From: Sphingobium sp. 15-1
GTDB lineage: Bacteria > Pseudomonadota > Alphaproteobacteria > Sphingomonadales > Sphingomonadaceae
Assembly: GCF_013375535.1 (NCBI RefSeq)
Contig: NZ_JABXJG010000001.1
Span: 434,001 to 498,000 of the forward strand
Length of the DNA stretch: 64,000 bases
Reading direction: 5' to 3'
The notes under the pieces were generated by a model. That model made no database searches and was not told where the DNA came from. It worked only from the letters and a program-made list of their open reading frames with translations. The stretch's first letter is position 1. Every line of letters starts with the position of its first letter. The position numbers and the translations under genes are program-made. Positions 18,738 to 27,123 of this stretch are shown here, one piece after another.

Positions 18738-19943
18738 TTATTCGTGGCGCAGCGCGTCGATGGGGTTGAGCGCGGCGGCGCGGCGGGCCGGGAAATAGCC
18801 GAAGACGACGCCGATCGCGGCCGAGAAGAGGAAGGCAATCAGGTTCACTTTCACGTCGAAGATGAAGGGCACCTGCATCAGCGGCGCGATGGAGACGGAC
18901 GCGATCAGCGCCAGGAACAAGCCAATCAGCCCGCCCAGACAGGACAGCACGATCGCTTCGACCAGGAACTGCATCAGCACTTCGCGGGCGACCGCGCCGA
19001 TGGCGAGGCGGATGCCGATCTCGCGGGTGCGTTCCGTCACGGAAACCAGCATGATGTTCATGATGCCGATGCCGCCGACCAGCAGGGAGATCGCCGCCAC
19101 CGCCGCCACGATCTGGGTCAATATGGTGGTGGTGCCGGTCAGCGTGTCGCTGATCTGCTTGGTGTCGAAGACGTTGAAATTATCCTCCGCGCCCGGCTTC
19201 ACCTTGCGTCGCTCGCGCATCAGTTCTTCCAGGCTGGTCTGGACCGTGCTGGTGTCGTAGGCGTCGTCCACCGCGACCATGATCTGGCTGATGTCGCGAT
19301 CTCCGGTGAAGCGGCGCTGGACGAACTTGATCGGCATGACGACGACATCGTCCTGATCACCGAAGCCGCCCTGTCCCCGTGTCGCGAGCGCGCCGATCAC
19401 CTGGCAGGAGACGCCCTTGATGCGTATGCGCTTGCCGACCGGATCATTGCTCTGGAACAGGTTGGTGCGGACCGTATTGCCGATGATGCAGACGGGTTTT
19501 CCGGCTTCCTCCTCCTCCGGCATGAAGAGGCGGCCAGTGTCGGCCTTCCAGCTTTGCACTTCGAAATAGGCGGCGGTGGTGCCGTAGACGGTGGTCGACC
19601 AGTTGCTGCCTTCATAGATTGCGGTGCCGCTGGACTGGACCATCGGCGCGACGGCGCGGACGCCGGTAAGCTGGTTTTCGATGGCGGTGAGGTCGGCGGG
19701 CTTGAAGTCGGGCGGGCGCGGGCCGCCGCCGCCGCGGCCGAAGCCCTGGCCGGGGCGCAGTTGCAGGACATTGGCGCCGAGCGAGCTGATTTGCTGGCGC
19801 ACGGCTGCCGTGGCGCCGTTCCCCAGCGTGACCATGGTGACGACGGCAGCGACGCCGATGATGATGCCCAGCGTGGTCAGAAAGCTGCGGAGCTTGTGTC
19901 GGTTGATCGCGCGGAAGGCGAGGATGACGGTGGTGCCTAGCAT
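18738..19943 (-). CDS. MacB-type ABC transporter permease
   Basis: 401 aa. One N-terminal TM (TVILAFRAINRHKLRSFLTT followed by LGIIIGVAAVVTMVTLGNGA), a periplasmic MacB_PCD domain of about 220 residues with a Gly/Arg/Pro-rich loop, then three C-terminal TM segments of the FtsX fold (IVAAVAAISLLVGGIGIMNI with MLVSVTERTREIGIRLAIGA). This is MacB without its ATPase, which is the next gene upstream. With the MacA-like and NodT-like proteins it forms a periplasm-spanning efflux machine for drugs, peptides or lipids. Last gene of the operon. Confidence 0.93.
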   Translation of the reverse strand: MLGTTVILAFRAINRHKLRSFLTTLGIIIGVAAVVTMVTLGNGATAAVRQQISSLGANVLQLRPGQGFGRGGGGPRPPDFKPADLTAIENQLTGVRAVAPMVQSSGTAIYEGSNWSTTVYGTTAAYFEVQSWKADTGRLFMPEEEEAGKPVCIIGNTVRTNLFQSNDPVGKRIRIKGVSCQVIGALATRGQGGFGDQDDVVVMPIKFVQRRFTGDRDISQIMVAVDDAYDTSTVQTSLEELMRERRKVKPGAEDNFNVFDTKQISDTLTGTTTILTQIVAAVAAISLLVGGIGIMNIMLVSVTERTREIGIRLAIGAVAREVLMQFLVEAIVLSCLGGLIGLFLALIASVSIAPLMQVPFIFDVKVNLIAFLFSAAIGVVFGYFPARRAAALNPIDALRHE

Positions 19944-19947
19944 CTCA

Positions 19948-20118
19948 ACTCTCCCTCGCCCCTCCGGGGAGAGGGTTGCGCAGACTTGGCAGCTTGCTGC
20001 CTAGTCGGAGCTGGGAGAGGGGGATGCGCGCCGCCTCTCCCCCTCTTCCAACTTCGCCTAACTCGCTGCGCGAGCAAGGCTTCGTATCCTTCTCCCCCAA
20101 AGGAGAAGGTTTTAGCAG
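19948..20118. repeat. Intergenic segment with CTCTCCCC-type inverted repeats
   Basis: The 180-base gap between permease and ATPase genes is unusual for this otherwise overlapping operon. It contains CCCCTCCGGGGAGAGGG, CTGGGAGAGGGGG / CCTCTCCCCCTC, and CTTCTCCCCCAAAGGAGAAG, all short inverted pairs. It looks like a dispersed intergenic repeat inserted into the operon; transcript read-through is presumably still possible. Confidence 0.6.
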
Positions 20119-20123
20119 CGCCA

Positions 20124-20825
20124 TCACGCCTTCACCCCTTGCTCGATGCTTTCCACCAGCCCATCCTTGAAATGCACGATGGTCCGCGCAAACGCCGCCA
20201 TATCCGGCTCATGCGTCACCATCAGCACGGTGATGCCGCTATTGCGGTTGAGGTCGGTCAGCAGTTCCATGATCTCCACCGAGCGTTCCGAATCGAGATT
20301 ACCGGTCGGCTCGTCCGCCAGCAGCACGTCGGGCTGGGTCACGATGGCGCGGGCGATGGCGACCCGTTGCTGCTGTCCGCCGGAAAGTTCCGCAGGCGTG
20401 TGGTCCCACCAGTCCTTCAGGCCCACCTTGTCGAGCGCGGCCATGCCCGAGTCATACCGGGTCTTCTTGTCCTCGCCCCGATAGAGCAGCGGCAGTTCGA
20501 CATTCTCCAGCGCCGTGGTGCGGGAGAGCAGGTTGAACCCCTGAAACACGAAGCCGAGATAGCGGCGGCGCAGCAGGGCGCGCTGATCGCGGTCGAGCGT
20601 TTCGGCATGGCGGCCCTTGAACAGAAACTCACCCGCCGAAGGCACGTCGAGGCAACCCAAAATGTTCATCGTCGTCGACTTGCCGGAGCCGGACGGGCCC
20701 ATGACCGCCACGAAATCGCCCTGCGCGATGTCGAGGTCGATGCCCTTCAGCGCCTGAAAGGCGGTCGGGCCGGAGCCATAGATTTTGGTCACGCCGCGCA
20801 GGGAGATGATCGGATCGGCTGCCAC
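20124..20825 (-). CDS. MacB/LolD-type ABC transporter ATPase
   Basis: 233 aa. Walker A GPSGSGKST, Q-loop GFVFQGFNLLSR, signature LSGGQQQRVAIARA, Walker B VLLADEPTGNLD, switch His in VTHEPDMA. This is the subfamily that powers mechanotransmission systems. It starts five bases after the end of the MacA-like gene and pairs with the separate permease downstream. Confidence 0.95.
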   Translation of the reverse strand: MAADPIISLRGVTKIYGSGPTAFQALKGIDLDIAQGDFVAVMGPSGSGKSTTMNILGCLDVPSAGEFLFKGRHAETLDRDQRALLRRRYLGFVFQGFNLLSRTTALENVELPLLYRGEDKKTRYDSGMAALDKVGLKDWWDHTPAELSGGQQQRVAIARAIVTQPDVLLADEPTGNLDSERSVEIMELLTDLNRNSGITVLMVTHEPDMAAFARTIVHFKDGLVESIEQGVKA

Positions 20826-20830
20826 CGGCG

Positions 20831-22369
20831 TCAGATCCCGCTCTGCCGGCCGGTGCCGCGCGGCTCGCTGCCTTGTCCTTGCGGCGCGGAGGGCGCGACC
20901 GGCGCGGTTTCCGCTTTGTCGTCGCCGGAATTGCCGAGCTTCCCGACGGTCGCGGGGCTGCCGTCGGTGGAGCGGTTGCGGTCGCGGGGCTTGCCGCCCT
21001 GCGATCCGCCGTCGGCCGCCTGATCCTCCGCGGGCGCCTGCTGGCCGCTGGCAAGCTGGCCGGTGATGACGCGCATGCCGGGCTTAAGGTCGCCGCCGGT
21101 GATGACCGTGCGCGCGCCGTCGCTGGCGCCGACGATCACCTGCACCGCCTTGGGATTGCCGTCCGCGCCCACGACATAGACGGTCTGGCTGCTGCCGACG
21201 CCAAAGCTGACCTGGCGGTTGGCGCCGCCCCGGCGGAAGCGGCGGGGGCCGGGGACGATCTGGCTGGTGATGCCGCCATCGCTCTTGCCCGCGCTGGGCT
21301 TGAAACGCAGCGCGCTGTTGGGGACAAGCAGCACGTCATGCAGTTCCTGCGTCACGATGTCGGCGGTCGCGGTCATGCCGGGGCGCAGGATTTCGTCCCT
21401 ATTGTCCACCGACAGCACCGCCGTATAGGCGACGACGGTGCCGCTGGTGCTGCTCGCCGTGCTGCTGCTCGATGAGGAGGAGGAACTGCTGCTGGCGCTG
21501 TTGGAGCCGACATTGACCCGCGTCACGCTTGCCGGGAAAGTGCGGCCGGGGAAGGCGTCGACCGAGAAATTGGCGCTCTGGCCTTCCTTCACCTGCCCGA
21601 CATCGGCTTCGTCGACGGAGACTTCGACCTCCATCTTGGTCAGGTCTTCCGCAATGGTGAAGAGGACCGGGGCGTTGAGCGAGGCGGCGACGGTCTGGCC
21701 CGGCTCTATGTCGCGGGAGAGGACGACGCCAGTGACGGGCGAGACGATCTGGGCGATGGAAAGGTTGGTCTGCGCCGTGGAAAGCTGCGCCTGCGAGACG
21801 CGCACCTGCGCCTGCGCCGAGTGGAGATTGGCGAGGGCGGAACTATAATCGGCGCGGGCCGAATCCAGCTCCGTCTTGGCGGGAACGCGGCCGCCCGACA
21901 GCTTGTAGACGTTGAGCTGGCGGTCCAGCGTGGCCTTCGCCAGCGCTGCCTGAGCCTGGGCCTGCGCGACGCTGGCCTGGGAAGAGGCGAGCTGCGCCCG
22001 GTTCTGGTTGATCGTGTCCACCAGCCGCCGGGTGTCGAGTTCGGCCAGCTTCTGCCCCTTGGTCACGCGGTCGTTCACGTCGACATAGACGGCTGTGATC
22101 TTGCCCGACTGTTCGGAGCCGACATCGACCTGATTGATGGGTTTGAGGTTCCCGGTGGCGGAGACGGAGACGGTAAGGTCGCCCTTGCGCGCTTCCCTTG
22201 TGGCGTAATTGGGCTTGTCCTCCCCCGCGAAGCAGCGCGCCACTAGCAGGATGAGGATGAGCAGGACGATGCCGATGCCGCCCCGGATCGCCCATTTGCG
22301 CCACGGCTTTTCGGGCTTCGCGCCCAGAAAGTCGTTGAGGTCCTGATCGGTCGTCACATCATTGCTCAT
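20831..22369 (-). CDS. MacA-like periplasmic adaptor of the efflux system
   Basis: 512 aa from ATG 22369, which overlaps the outer-membrane channel gene. Cytoplasmic N-terminus, one TM (AIRGGIGIVLLILILLVARC), membrane-proximal and lipoyl domains (VSVSATGNLKPINQVDVGSE), a coiled-coil hairpin rich in Gln/Ala (QNRAQLASSQASVAQAQAQA), and beta-barrel parts. Odd features: a Ser-only run inserted at about residues 285-312, inside the domain that contains DIVTQELHDVLLVPN further on, and a Gly/Asp/Arg-rich disordered C-terminal tail of about 60 residues. It links the ABC permease to the NodT-type channel. Confidence 0.92.
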   Translation of the reverse strand: MSNDVTTDQDLNDFLGAKPEKPWRKWAIRGGIGIVLLILILLVARCFAGEDKPNYATREARKGDLTVSVSATGNLKPINQVDVGSEQSGKITAVYVDVNDRVTKGQKLAELDTRRLVDTINQNRAQLASSQASVAQAQAQAALAKATLDRQLNVYKLSGGRVPAKTELDSARADYSSALANLHSAQAQVRVSQAQLSTAQTNLSIAQIVSPVTGVVLSRDIEPGQTVAASLNAPVLFTIAEDLTKMEVEVSVDEADVGQVKEGQSANFSVDAFPGRTFPASVTRVNVGSNSASSSSSSSSSSSTASSTSGTVVAYTAVLSVDNRDEILRPGMTATADIVTQELHDVLLVPNSALRFKPSAGKSDGGITSQIVPGPRRFRRGGANRQVSFGVGSSQTVYVVGADGNPKAVQVIVGASDGARTVITGGDLKPGMRVITGQLASGQQAPAEDQAADGGSQGGKPRDRNRSTDGSPATVGKLGNSGDDKAETAPVAPSAPQGQGSEPRGTGRQSGI

Positions 22370-23831
22370 TTGGGCGGTTTTCCATGTTCTGCCAGCCGCC
22401 GCCCAGCGCATTGTAGAGCTGGGCGATGGCAAGCACCTCGTCGGACTGCGCTGCGGCAAGGCTGTTGCGCGCGCTCAAAAGCGTGTTTTCGGTCTGGGAC
22501 AGCGTCTGGAAGTCGATCAGGCCGGACTGATACTGGCTGCGGGCCATGATCGCGGCGCTGTTGGATGCTTCGTAGGCGGTGGCGAATTCGGCCTTGCGGG
22601 CGCGGGCGCTGGAGAGGGAGGCCATGGCATTCTCCACATCCTCCAGCGCGGTCAGCACCGACTGCTTATAGGCGGCGAAGGCGCCATCCGTGGCGGCTTT
22701 CTGCGAACGGACCTGAGAGGCGAGGCGGCCGCCGTCGAAAATCACCTGCGCCACATTGGCGAAGACGCCGCCGGTGATCAGGCTGAACAAATCCTTGAAG
22801 CTGTTCGCGCTGGTGCCGATGTTGCCGCTGATGCCCAGCGAGGGGTAAAGCTGCGCCTGGGCCACGCCGATCCGGGCAGTGGCGGCGGCCAGGGCGCGTT
22901 CGGCGGAGCGGACGTCGGGGCGCTGGCGCAGCGTGTCGGCGGGGATGCCGGTGGCGATCCGGGTCGAGGCGGCGGGGATCGGCGCGGGGGTTTCGAGCGT
23001 GCGGGTGGCTTCGCCCGGCGCCTGTCCGGTGAGGACGGCGATGCGATTGAGGCTGCCCTTCAGGCTGGCTTCGAGTTGCGGGATGGTCGCGTTGGTCTGG
23101 GCAAGCTGGGCCTTGGCCTGCTGCTCGTCCAGCGAGGAGACGAGGCCGGCCTGGAGCCGCCAGTTGGCGATATTGTAATTGTCCTGCTGGATGCCCTGGG
23201 TTTCGCGGGCGACGCGGAGCTGCTCCTGCGCCAGACGCGCCTGCACATAGTTGGCGACCAGTTCGGAGACGATCGTCATCCGCACATTGGCAAGGTCGTA
23301 GCCCGAGGCGGCGAGGTCGGCGCGGGCTGCTTCGGTAGAGCGGGAGAGTTCCCCGAACAGGTCGATCTGCCAGCTTGCATTGGCGCCGACGGAATAGCTG
23401 CTCGACCAGTGGCTGGAACCCGAACTGATGGGCACGCCGTTGGAATCGAAGCGGTTGGCGGAGGTCTGGCTCGTATAATTCCTGCCGCCGCTGGCCGAAC
23501 CGTTCACTTGCGGCAGGAAGGCGGCATTGGCCTGACGCAGCGACTCCCGTGCCTGACGCAGCCGGGCCTGCGCCTGCACGATGTCGAGATTATGGGCGAT
23601 GGCGCTGTCGATCAGGCTGTTCAGCGCCGGATCGTTGAGGCGGGTCCACCAGTTGGCGAGGTCGGTTTCATCGATCGGTGCAGCGCCACCCTGGCTATAG
23701 GCCGCCGGCACGCCAAGCGTGGCGGGAGCGGGGGCGCGATAGTCGGGACCGGCCGCGCAGGCAGACAGGGTCAGCGCCGTTCCCGTGATCCATACAATGC
23801 GATATCGCACCTTTTCCTTATACTCCGTCAT
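22359..23831 (-). CDS. NodT-family outer-membrane efflux lipoprotein
   Basis: 490 aa. Lipoprotein signal with lipobox LTLSAC (Cys about residue 25). TolC-like fold: two repeats of amphipathic helices (LNSLIDSAIAHNLDIVQAQA, then RLRQARESLRQANAAFLPQV) and GISGNIGTSANSFKDLFSL; typical RPDVRSAERALAAATARIGV. It forms the outer-membrane duct of the tripartite pump and is the first gene of the operon. Its 5' gap to the divergent fabD is about 125 bases. Confidence 0.94.
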   Translation of the reverse strand: MTEYKEKVRYRIVWITGTALTLSACAAGPDYRAPAPATLGVPAAYSQGGAAPIDETDLANWWTRLNDPALNSLIDSAIAHNLDIVQAQARLRQARESLRQANAAFLPQVNGSASGGRNYTSQTSANRFDSNGVPISSGSSHWSSSYSVGANASWQIDLFGELSRSTEAARADLAASGYDLANVRMTIVSELVANYVQARLAQEQLRVARETQGIQQDNYNIANWRLQAGLVSSLDEQQAKAQLAQTNATIPQLEASLKGSLNRIAVLTGQAPGEATRTLETPAPIPAASTRIATGIPADTLRQRPDVRSAERALAAATARIGVAQAQLYPSLGISGNIGTSANSFKDLFSLITGGVFANVAQVIFDGGRLASQVRSQKAATDGAFAAYKQSVLTALEDVENAMASLSSARARKAEFATAYEASNSAAIMARSQYQSGLIDFQTLSQTENTLLSARNSLAAAQSDEVLAIAQLYNALGGGWQNMENRPNEQ

Positions 23832-23958
23832 CGTTAAAGGCGGTCCTCCAATGAGAACTGCCGAAATGGGCCGGGGGGCTCAACGGCATTTGTGTCTCAA
23901 AGTGTAACGACTTTGAAAAATTGCGCTTTTGCAGGGCGCGCGTGTCAGAAGGTGGATG

Positions 23959-24894
23959 ATGAGGGCATTTCTTTTTCCGGGGCAGGGCAGCCAGTCGGTC
24001 GGCATGGGCAAGGCGCTGGCCGATGCGAGCCCGGCCGCGAAGGAGCTGTTTCAGGAGGTCGATGACGCTCTGTCGCAGCATTTGTTCCGCATCATGGTGG
24101 AAGGTCCGGAAAGTGACCTGACGCTGACGGAAAACGCGCAGCCCGCGATCATGGCGAACGCGCTGGCGACCTTGCGCGTGATGCAGAAGGAAGGCGGTTT
24201 CTCGCTGGCCGAAAAGGGCGATTACGTCGCCGGTCACTCGCTGGGCGAATATAGCGCCCTCTGTGCCGCCGAAGCGTTCGACATCGGCACCACGGCGAAG
24301 CTGCTGAAGTTGCGCGGACGGGCGATGCAGGCGGCGGTGCCGGTGGGCGAGGGCGCGATGGCGGCCCTGCTGGGCGCGGACATAGAGAAGGCGCAGGCGC
24401 TGGCCGAGGCTGCCGCCGAGGGTGAGGTCTGCGCCGTCGCCAATGACAATGATCCGACCCAGGTGGTGATTTCCGGCCATCGCGGCGCGATTGAGCGCGC
24501 TGTGGCGCTGGTGAAGGACCATGGCATCAAGCGCGGCGTGCTGCTGCCGGTTTCCGCGCCCTTCCACTGCCCGCTGATGCAGCCCGCCGCCGAGGCGATG
24601 GAGGAGGCTCTGGGCAAGGCCGCGATCAACACGCCGCTGCTGCCGGTCTACGCCAATGTGCTGGCGAGCGCGATTGCCGATCCGGAGGAGATCAAGCTGC
24701 GGCTGGTCGAGCAGGTGACGGGCCGCGTGCGCTGGCGCGAATCCGTCGCCGCCATGTGGGATGCGGGCGTCACCGAATTCGTCGAGCTGGGCGGCAAGGT
24801 GCTGGGGCCGATGGTCAAGCGCATCGCGCCGGACGCCACCGTGCGCAGCATCGTGACGATGGACGATATTGAGGCCGCCCTGGGGGCGATGTGA
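23959..24894 (+). CDS. fabD: Malonyl-CoA:ACP transacylase
   Basis: 311 aa from the second ATG (23959), with AGAAGG six bases upstream. It loads malonate onto ACP for fatty-acid synthesis. N-terminal FPGQGSQSVGMGKAL, active Ser in VAGHSLGEYSALCA, the RGRAMQAAVPVGEGAMAALL segment, and the catalytic His in PVSAPFHCPLM. Heads the fabD-crotonase-fabG-acpP-fabF-mltG group; its stop overlaps the next start as GTGA. Confidence 0.97.
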   Translation: MRAFLFPGQGSQSVGMGKALADASPAAKELFQEVDDALSQHLFRIMVEGPESDLTLTENAQPAIMANALATLRVMQKEGGFSLAEKGDYVAGHSLGEYSALCAAEAFDIGTTAKLLKLRGRAMQAAVPVGEGAMAALLGADIEKAQALAEAAAEGEVCAVANDNDPTQVVISGHRGAIERAVALVKDHGIKRGVLLPVSAPFHCPLMQPAAEAMEEALGKAAINTPLLPVYANVLASAIADPEEIKLRLVEQVTGRVRWRESVAAMWDAGVTEFVELGGKVLGPMVKRIAPDATVRSIVTMDDIEAALGAM

Positions 24895-25697
24895 GCAGCG
24901 CTCCCGTCCTCACCAGCCGAGACGGGGCCGTATTGACGGTCACGCTCAACATGCCGGACCGGCGCAATCCGATCTCCGACCCGGCGATGGTTGATGCCCT
25001 GTGCGCGGTGTTCGAGGAGGCGGAGCGCGACCTGTCGGTGCGCGTGGCGATCCTGACCGGGGCGGGCAGCGCCTTTTCCTCGGGCGGGGACCTGAATGCG
25101 ATGCGGCCCGATGCCGGGGGCTTGCGGGCGGCGCTGCCGGCGCAGACGCGGCGCAATTACCGGGCAGGAATCCAGCGTTTGCCGCTGCTGTTCCAGGCGA
25201 TCGAACTGCCGGTGGTCGCGGCGGTCAATGGCCCCGCCATCGGTGCAGGCTGCGACCTGACATTGATGTGCGACGTCAGGATCGCGGCGCAATCGGCCAA
25301 ATTCGCTGAGTCCTTCGTAAAGCTGGGCATCGTGTCGGGCGATGGCGGGGCTTGGCTGCTGCCGCGTATCGTCGGCTTTTCCAAGGCGAGCGAACTGGCG
25401 CTGACCGGCGAGACCATCGATGCGGAAGAGGCTCTGCGGATCGGGCTGGTGAGCGAGGTGGTGCCGGATGCCGACCTGCTGGCGGCGGCGCGGACGGTGG
25501 CTGACAAGATCGCCGCCAATCCGCCTCATGCCACCCGGATGACCAAGCGGCTGCTGCGCGCCGCGCAGACGGCGGAATTGAACCAGATCATGGAAATGGC
25601 GGGCGCGATGCAGGCGCTGGCCCATGCGACGGCGGATCATGATGAGGCGATCGACGCCTTTTTCGAGCGCCGGACGCCGAACTTCAAGGGAGACTGA
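24891..25697 (+). CDS. Enoyl-CoA hydratase/isomerase (crotonase) family protein
   Basis: 268 aa. GTG start overlapping the fabD stop. Crotonase fold: oxyanion-hole segments AFSSGGDLNAM and NGPAIGAGCDLTLMCDVRIA, acidic region KLGIVSGDGGAWLLPRIVG, C-terminal helices. At the second crotonase acid position the sequence has Asp (GDGG). It fits an acyl-CoA hydratase or isomerase acting in degradation, not an ACP-dependent enzyme. It sits translationally coupled inside the fatty-acid synthesis cluster between fabD and fabG, which is unusual. Confidence 0.9.
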   Translation: MSSAPVLTSRDGAVLTVTLNMPDRRNPISDPAMVDALCAVFEEAERDLSVRVAILTGAGSAFSSGGDLNAMRPDAGGLRAALPAQTRRNYRAGIQRLPLLFQAIELPVVAAVNGPAIGAGCDLTLMCDVRIAAQSAKFAESFVKLGIVSGDGGAWLLPRIVGFSKASELALTGETIDAEEALRIGLVSEVVPDADLLAAARTVADKIAANPPHATRMTKRLLRAAQTAELNQIMEMAGAMQALAHATADHDEAIDAFFERRTPNFKGD

Positions 25698-25698
25698 C

Positions 25699-26496
25699 AT
25701 GTTCGATCTGACAGGCATGACCGCGCTGGTGACGGGCGCTTCGGGGGGCATCGGGTTTGAAATTGCCCGCGCGCTTATGAAGCAGGGTGCCAAAGTCGCT
25801 TTGTCTGGCACTAGCGCGGAGAAATTAGAAGCTGCGCGTGCCAAGATGCAAATTCTGCGTGATGGTGAAAGTGTTCACTTTTCCGTTTCACAGGCAAATG
25901 GCGGCCCGATTGATCATCCGATTTTGCCTTGCAACCTCAGCGATCCGGCGGCGGTCGACGCGCTGGTCGGGCAGGCGGTGGAAGCGCTGGGCGGCAAGAT
26001 CGACATTCTCGTCAACAACGCGGGCATCACCCGCGACAATCTGATCCTGCGCATGAAGGATGAGGAATGGTCGGACGTGATCTCCGTCAATCTGGAGGCG
26101 GCCTTCCGCCTTGCCCGCGCCGCCGCCAAGCCGATGATGAAGGCGCGTTTCGGGCGGATCATCTCCATCACCTCGGTCGTGGGCGTCACCGGCAATCCGG
26201 GCCAGGCCAACTATGCCGCGTCCAAGGCGGGCATCATCGGCATGTCCAAGTCGCTGGGCCAGGAACTGGCGAGCCGGGGCATCACCGTGAACTGCGTCGC
26301 GCCGGGCTTCATCCGTTCGGCCATGACCGATGCGTTGAACGATGCGCAGAAAAGCGCGATCCTCACCAAGATTCCGGCGGGCGACCTGGGCGCGGGCGAG
26401 GACATCGGCGCGGCGGTCGTCTATCTGGCGAGCAAGGAAGCGGGTTACGTCACCGGCCAGACGTTGCACGTCAACGGCGGCATGGCGATGATCTGA
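25699..26496 (+). CDS. fabG: 3-oxoacyl-ACP reductase with an internal insertion
   Basis: 265 aa from ATG 25699, one base after the crotonase stop. Short-chain dehydrogenase fold: cofactor loop TGASGGIG, NNAG, catalytic Ser in ISITSVVG and Tyr/Lys in NYAASKAG, and the C-terminal GYVTGQTLHVNGGMAM. Most FabG proteins are about 245 aa; here roughly 18-20 extra residues follow EAARAKMQ (about residues 52-71, ILRDGESVHFSVSQANGGPI). The bases for this stretch are visibly lower in GC than the rest. The catalytic residues are intact, so the enzyme should work. Confidence 0.95.
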   Translation: MFDLTGMTALVTGASGGIGFEIARALMKQGAKVALSGTSAEKLEAARAKMQILRDGESVHFSVSQANGGPIDHPILPCNLSDPAAVDALVGQAVEALGGKIDILVNNAGITRDNLILRMKDEEWSDVISVNLEAAFRLARAAAKPMMKARFGRIISITSVVGVTGNPGQANYAASKAGIIGMSKSLGQELASRGITVNCVAPGFIRSAMTDALNDAQKSAILTKIPAGDLGAGEDIGAAVVYLASKEAGYVTGQTLHVNGGMAMI

Positions 26497-26501
26497 TTTT
26501 G

Positions 26502-26541
26502 TCGGGCGCGGCGGGTTTATTCCATCGCGCCCGAAAATTTT
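26502..26541 (+). terminator. Terminator after fabG
   Basis: TCGGGCGCG ... CGCGCCCGA, a perfect 9-bp stem with a 15-base loop, followed by AAATTTT. The 214-base gap to acpP therefore probably contains a separate acpP promoter. Confidence 0.7.
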
Positions 26542-26710
26542 GGGCATTTGCAAAACGGCAACCTTGTGCCATCGGGGCTGAGGAGTCGAATGCAGGTGGG
26601 GCGTGCCACCCGATTGTCTCTTGCCTCTTGCCTCTCGTTGGGCTTGCCTCTAGGGCATGCCTTAACAAATATTCAGAACCATCAACGATACCCAGTAAAA
26701 AGGACCACTC

Positions 26711-26944
26711 ATGAGTGAGACCGCGGATCGCGTAAAGAAAATCGTCGTCGAGCATCTGGGCGTCGAAGCCGAAAAGGTGACTGAGGATGCGAGCTTCATC
26801 GACGATCTGGGCGCTGACAGCCTGGACATCGTCGAGCTGGTGATGGCGTTCGAGGAAGAATTCGGCGTCGAAATCCCCGACGACGCGGCGGAAAAGATCG
26901 CCACCGTCAAGGACGCCATCGATTATATCGACAGCAAGCAGTAA
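26711..26944 (+). CDS. acpP: Acyl carrier protein
   Basis: 77 aa, very acidic. Phosphopantetheine attachment Ser in [20 protein letters not shown]. It carries growing acyl chains for FabD, FabG and FabF. Separated from fabG by a terminator and from fabF by two hairpins, so it can be expressed on its own at a high level. Confidence 0.98.
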   Translation: MSETADRVKKIVVEHLGVEAEKVTEDASFIDDLGADSLDIVELVMAFEEEFGVEIPDDAAEKIATVKDAIDYIDSKQ

Positions 26945-26952
26945 GAGCGCTT

Positions 26953-27042
26953 TGGCGGCCTGCCTGACCACGGGTGGCCGCCGCGTTTGAAGGAAATGGC
27001 TCCTCCTGTCCGGCGAAAACCGGGTCTTGGGGAGCCTTTTCG
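26953..27042 (+). terminator. Two hairpins between acpP and fabF, the second with a T-run
   Basis: First stem GGCGGCC / GGCCGCC (26954-26982). Second stem GGCTCC ... GGAGCC followed by TTTT (26998-27040), with an inner CCGG / CCGG. Probably partial termination so that acpP is made in excess over fabF. Confidence 0.5.
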
Positions 27043-27123
27043 TATCTGCTCCCCGTTCACAAGACCGTCTTGAATGGCTAGATGGGCGGCGTTGAGCCAA
27101 AGAAGAATTTTCGGAGCAAGCAT

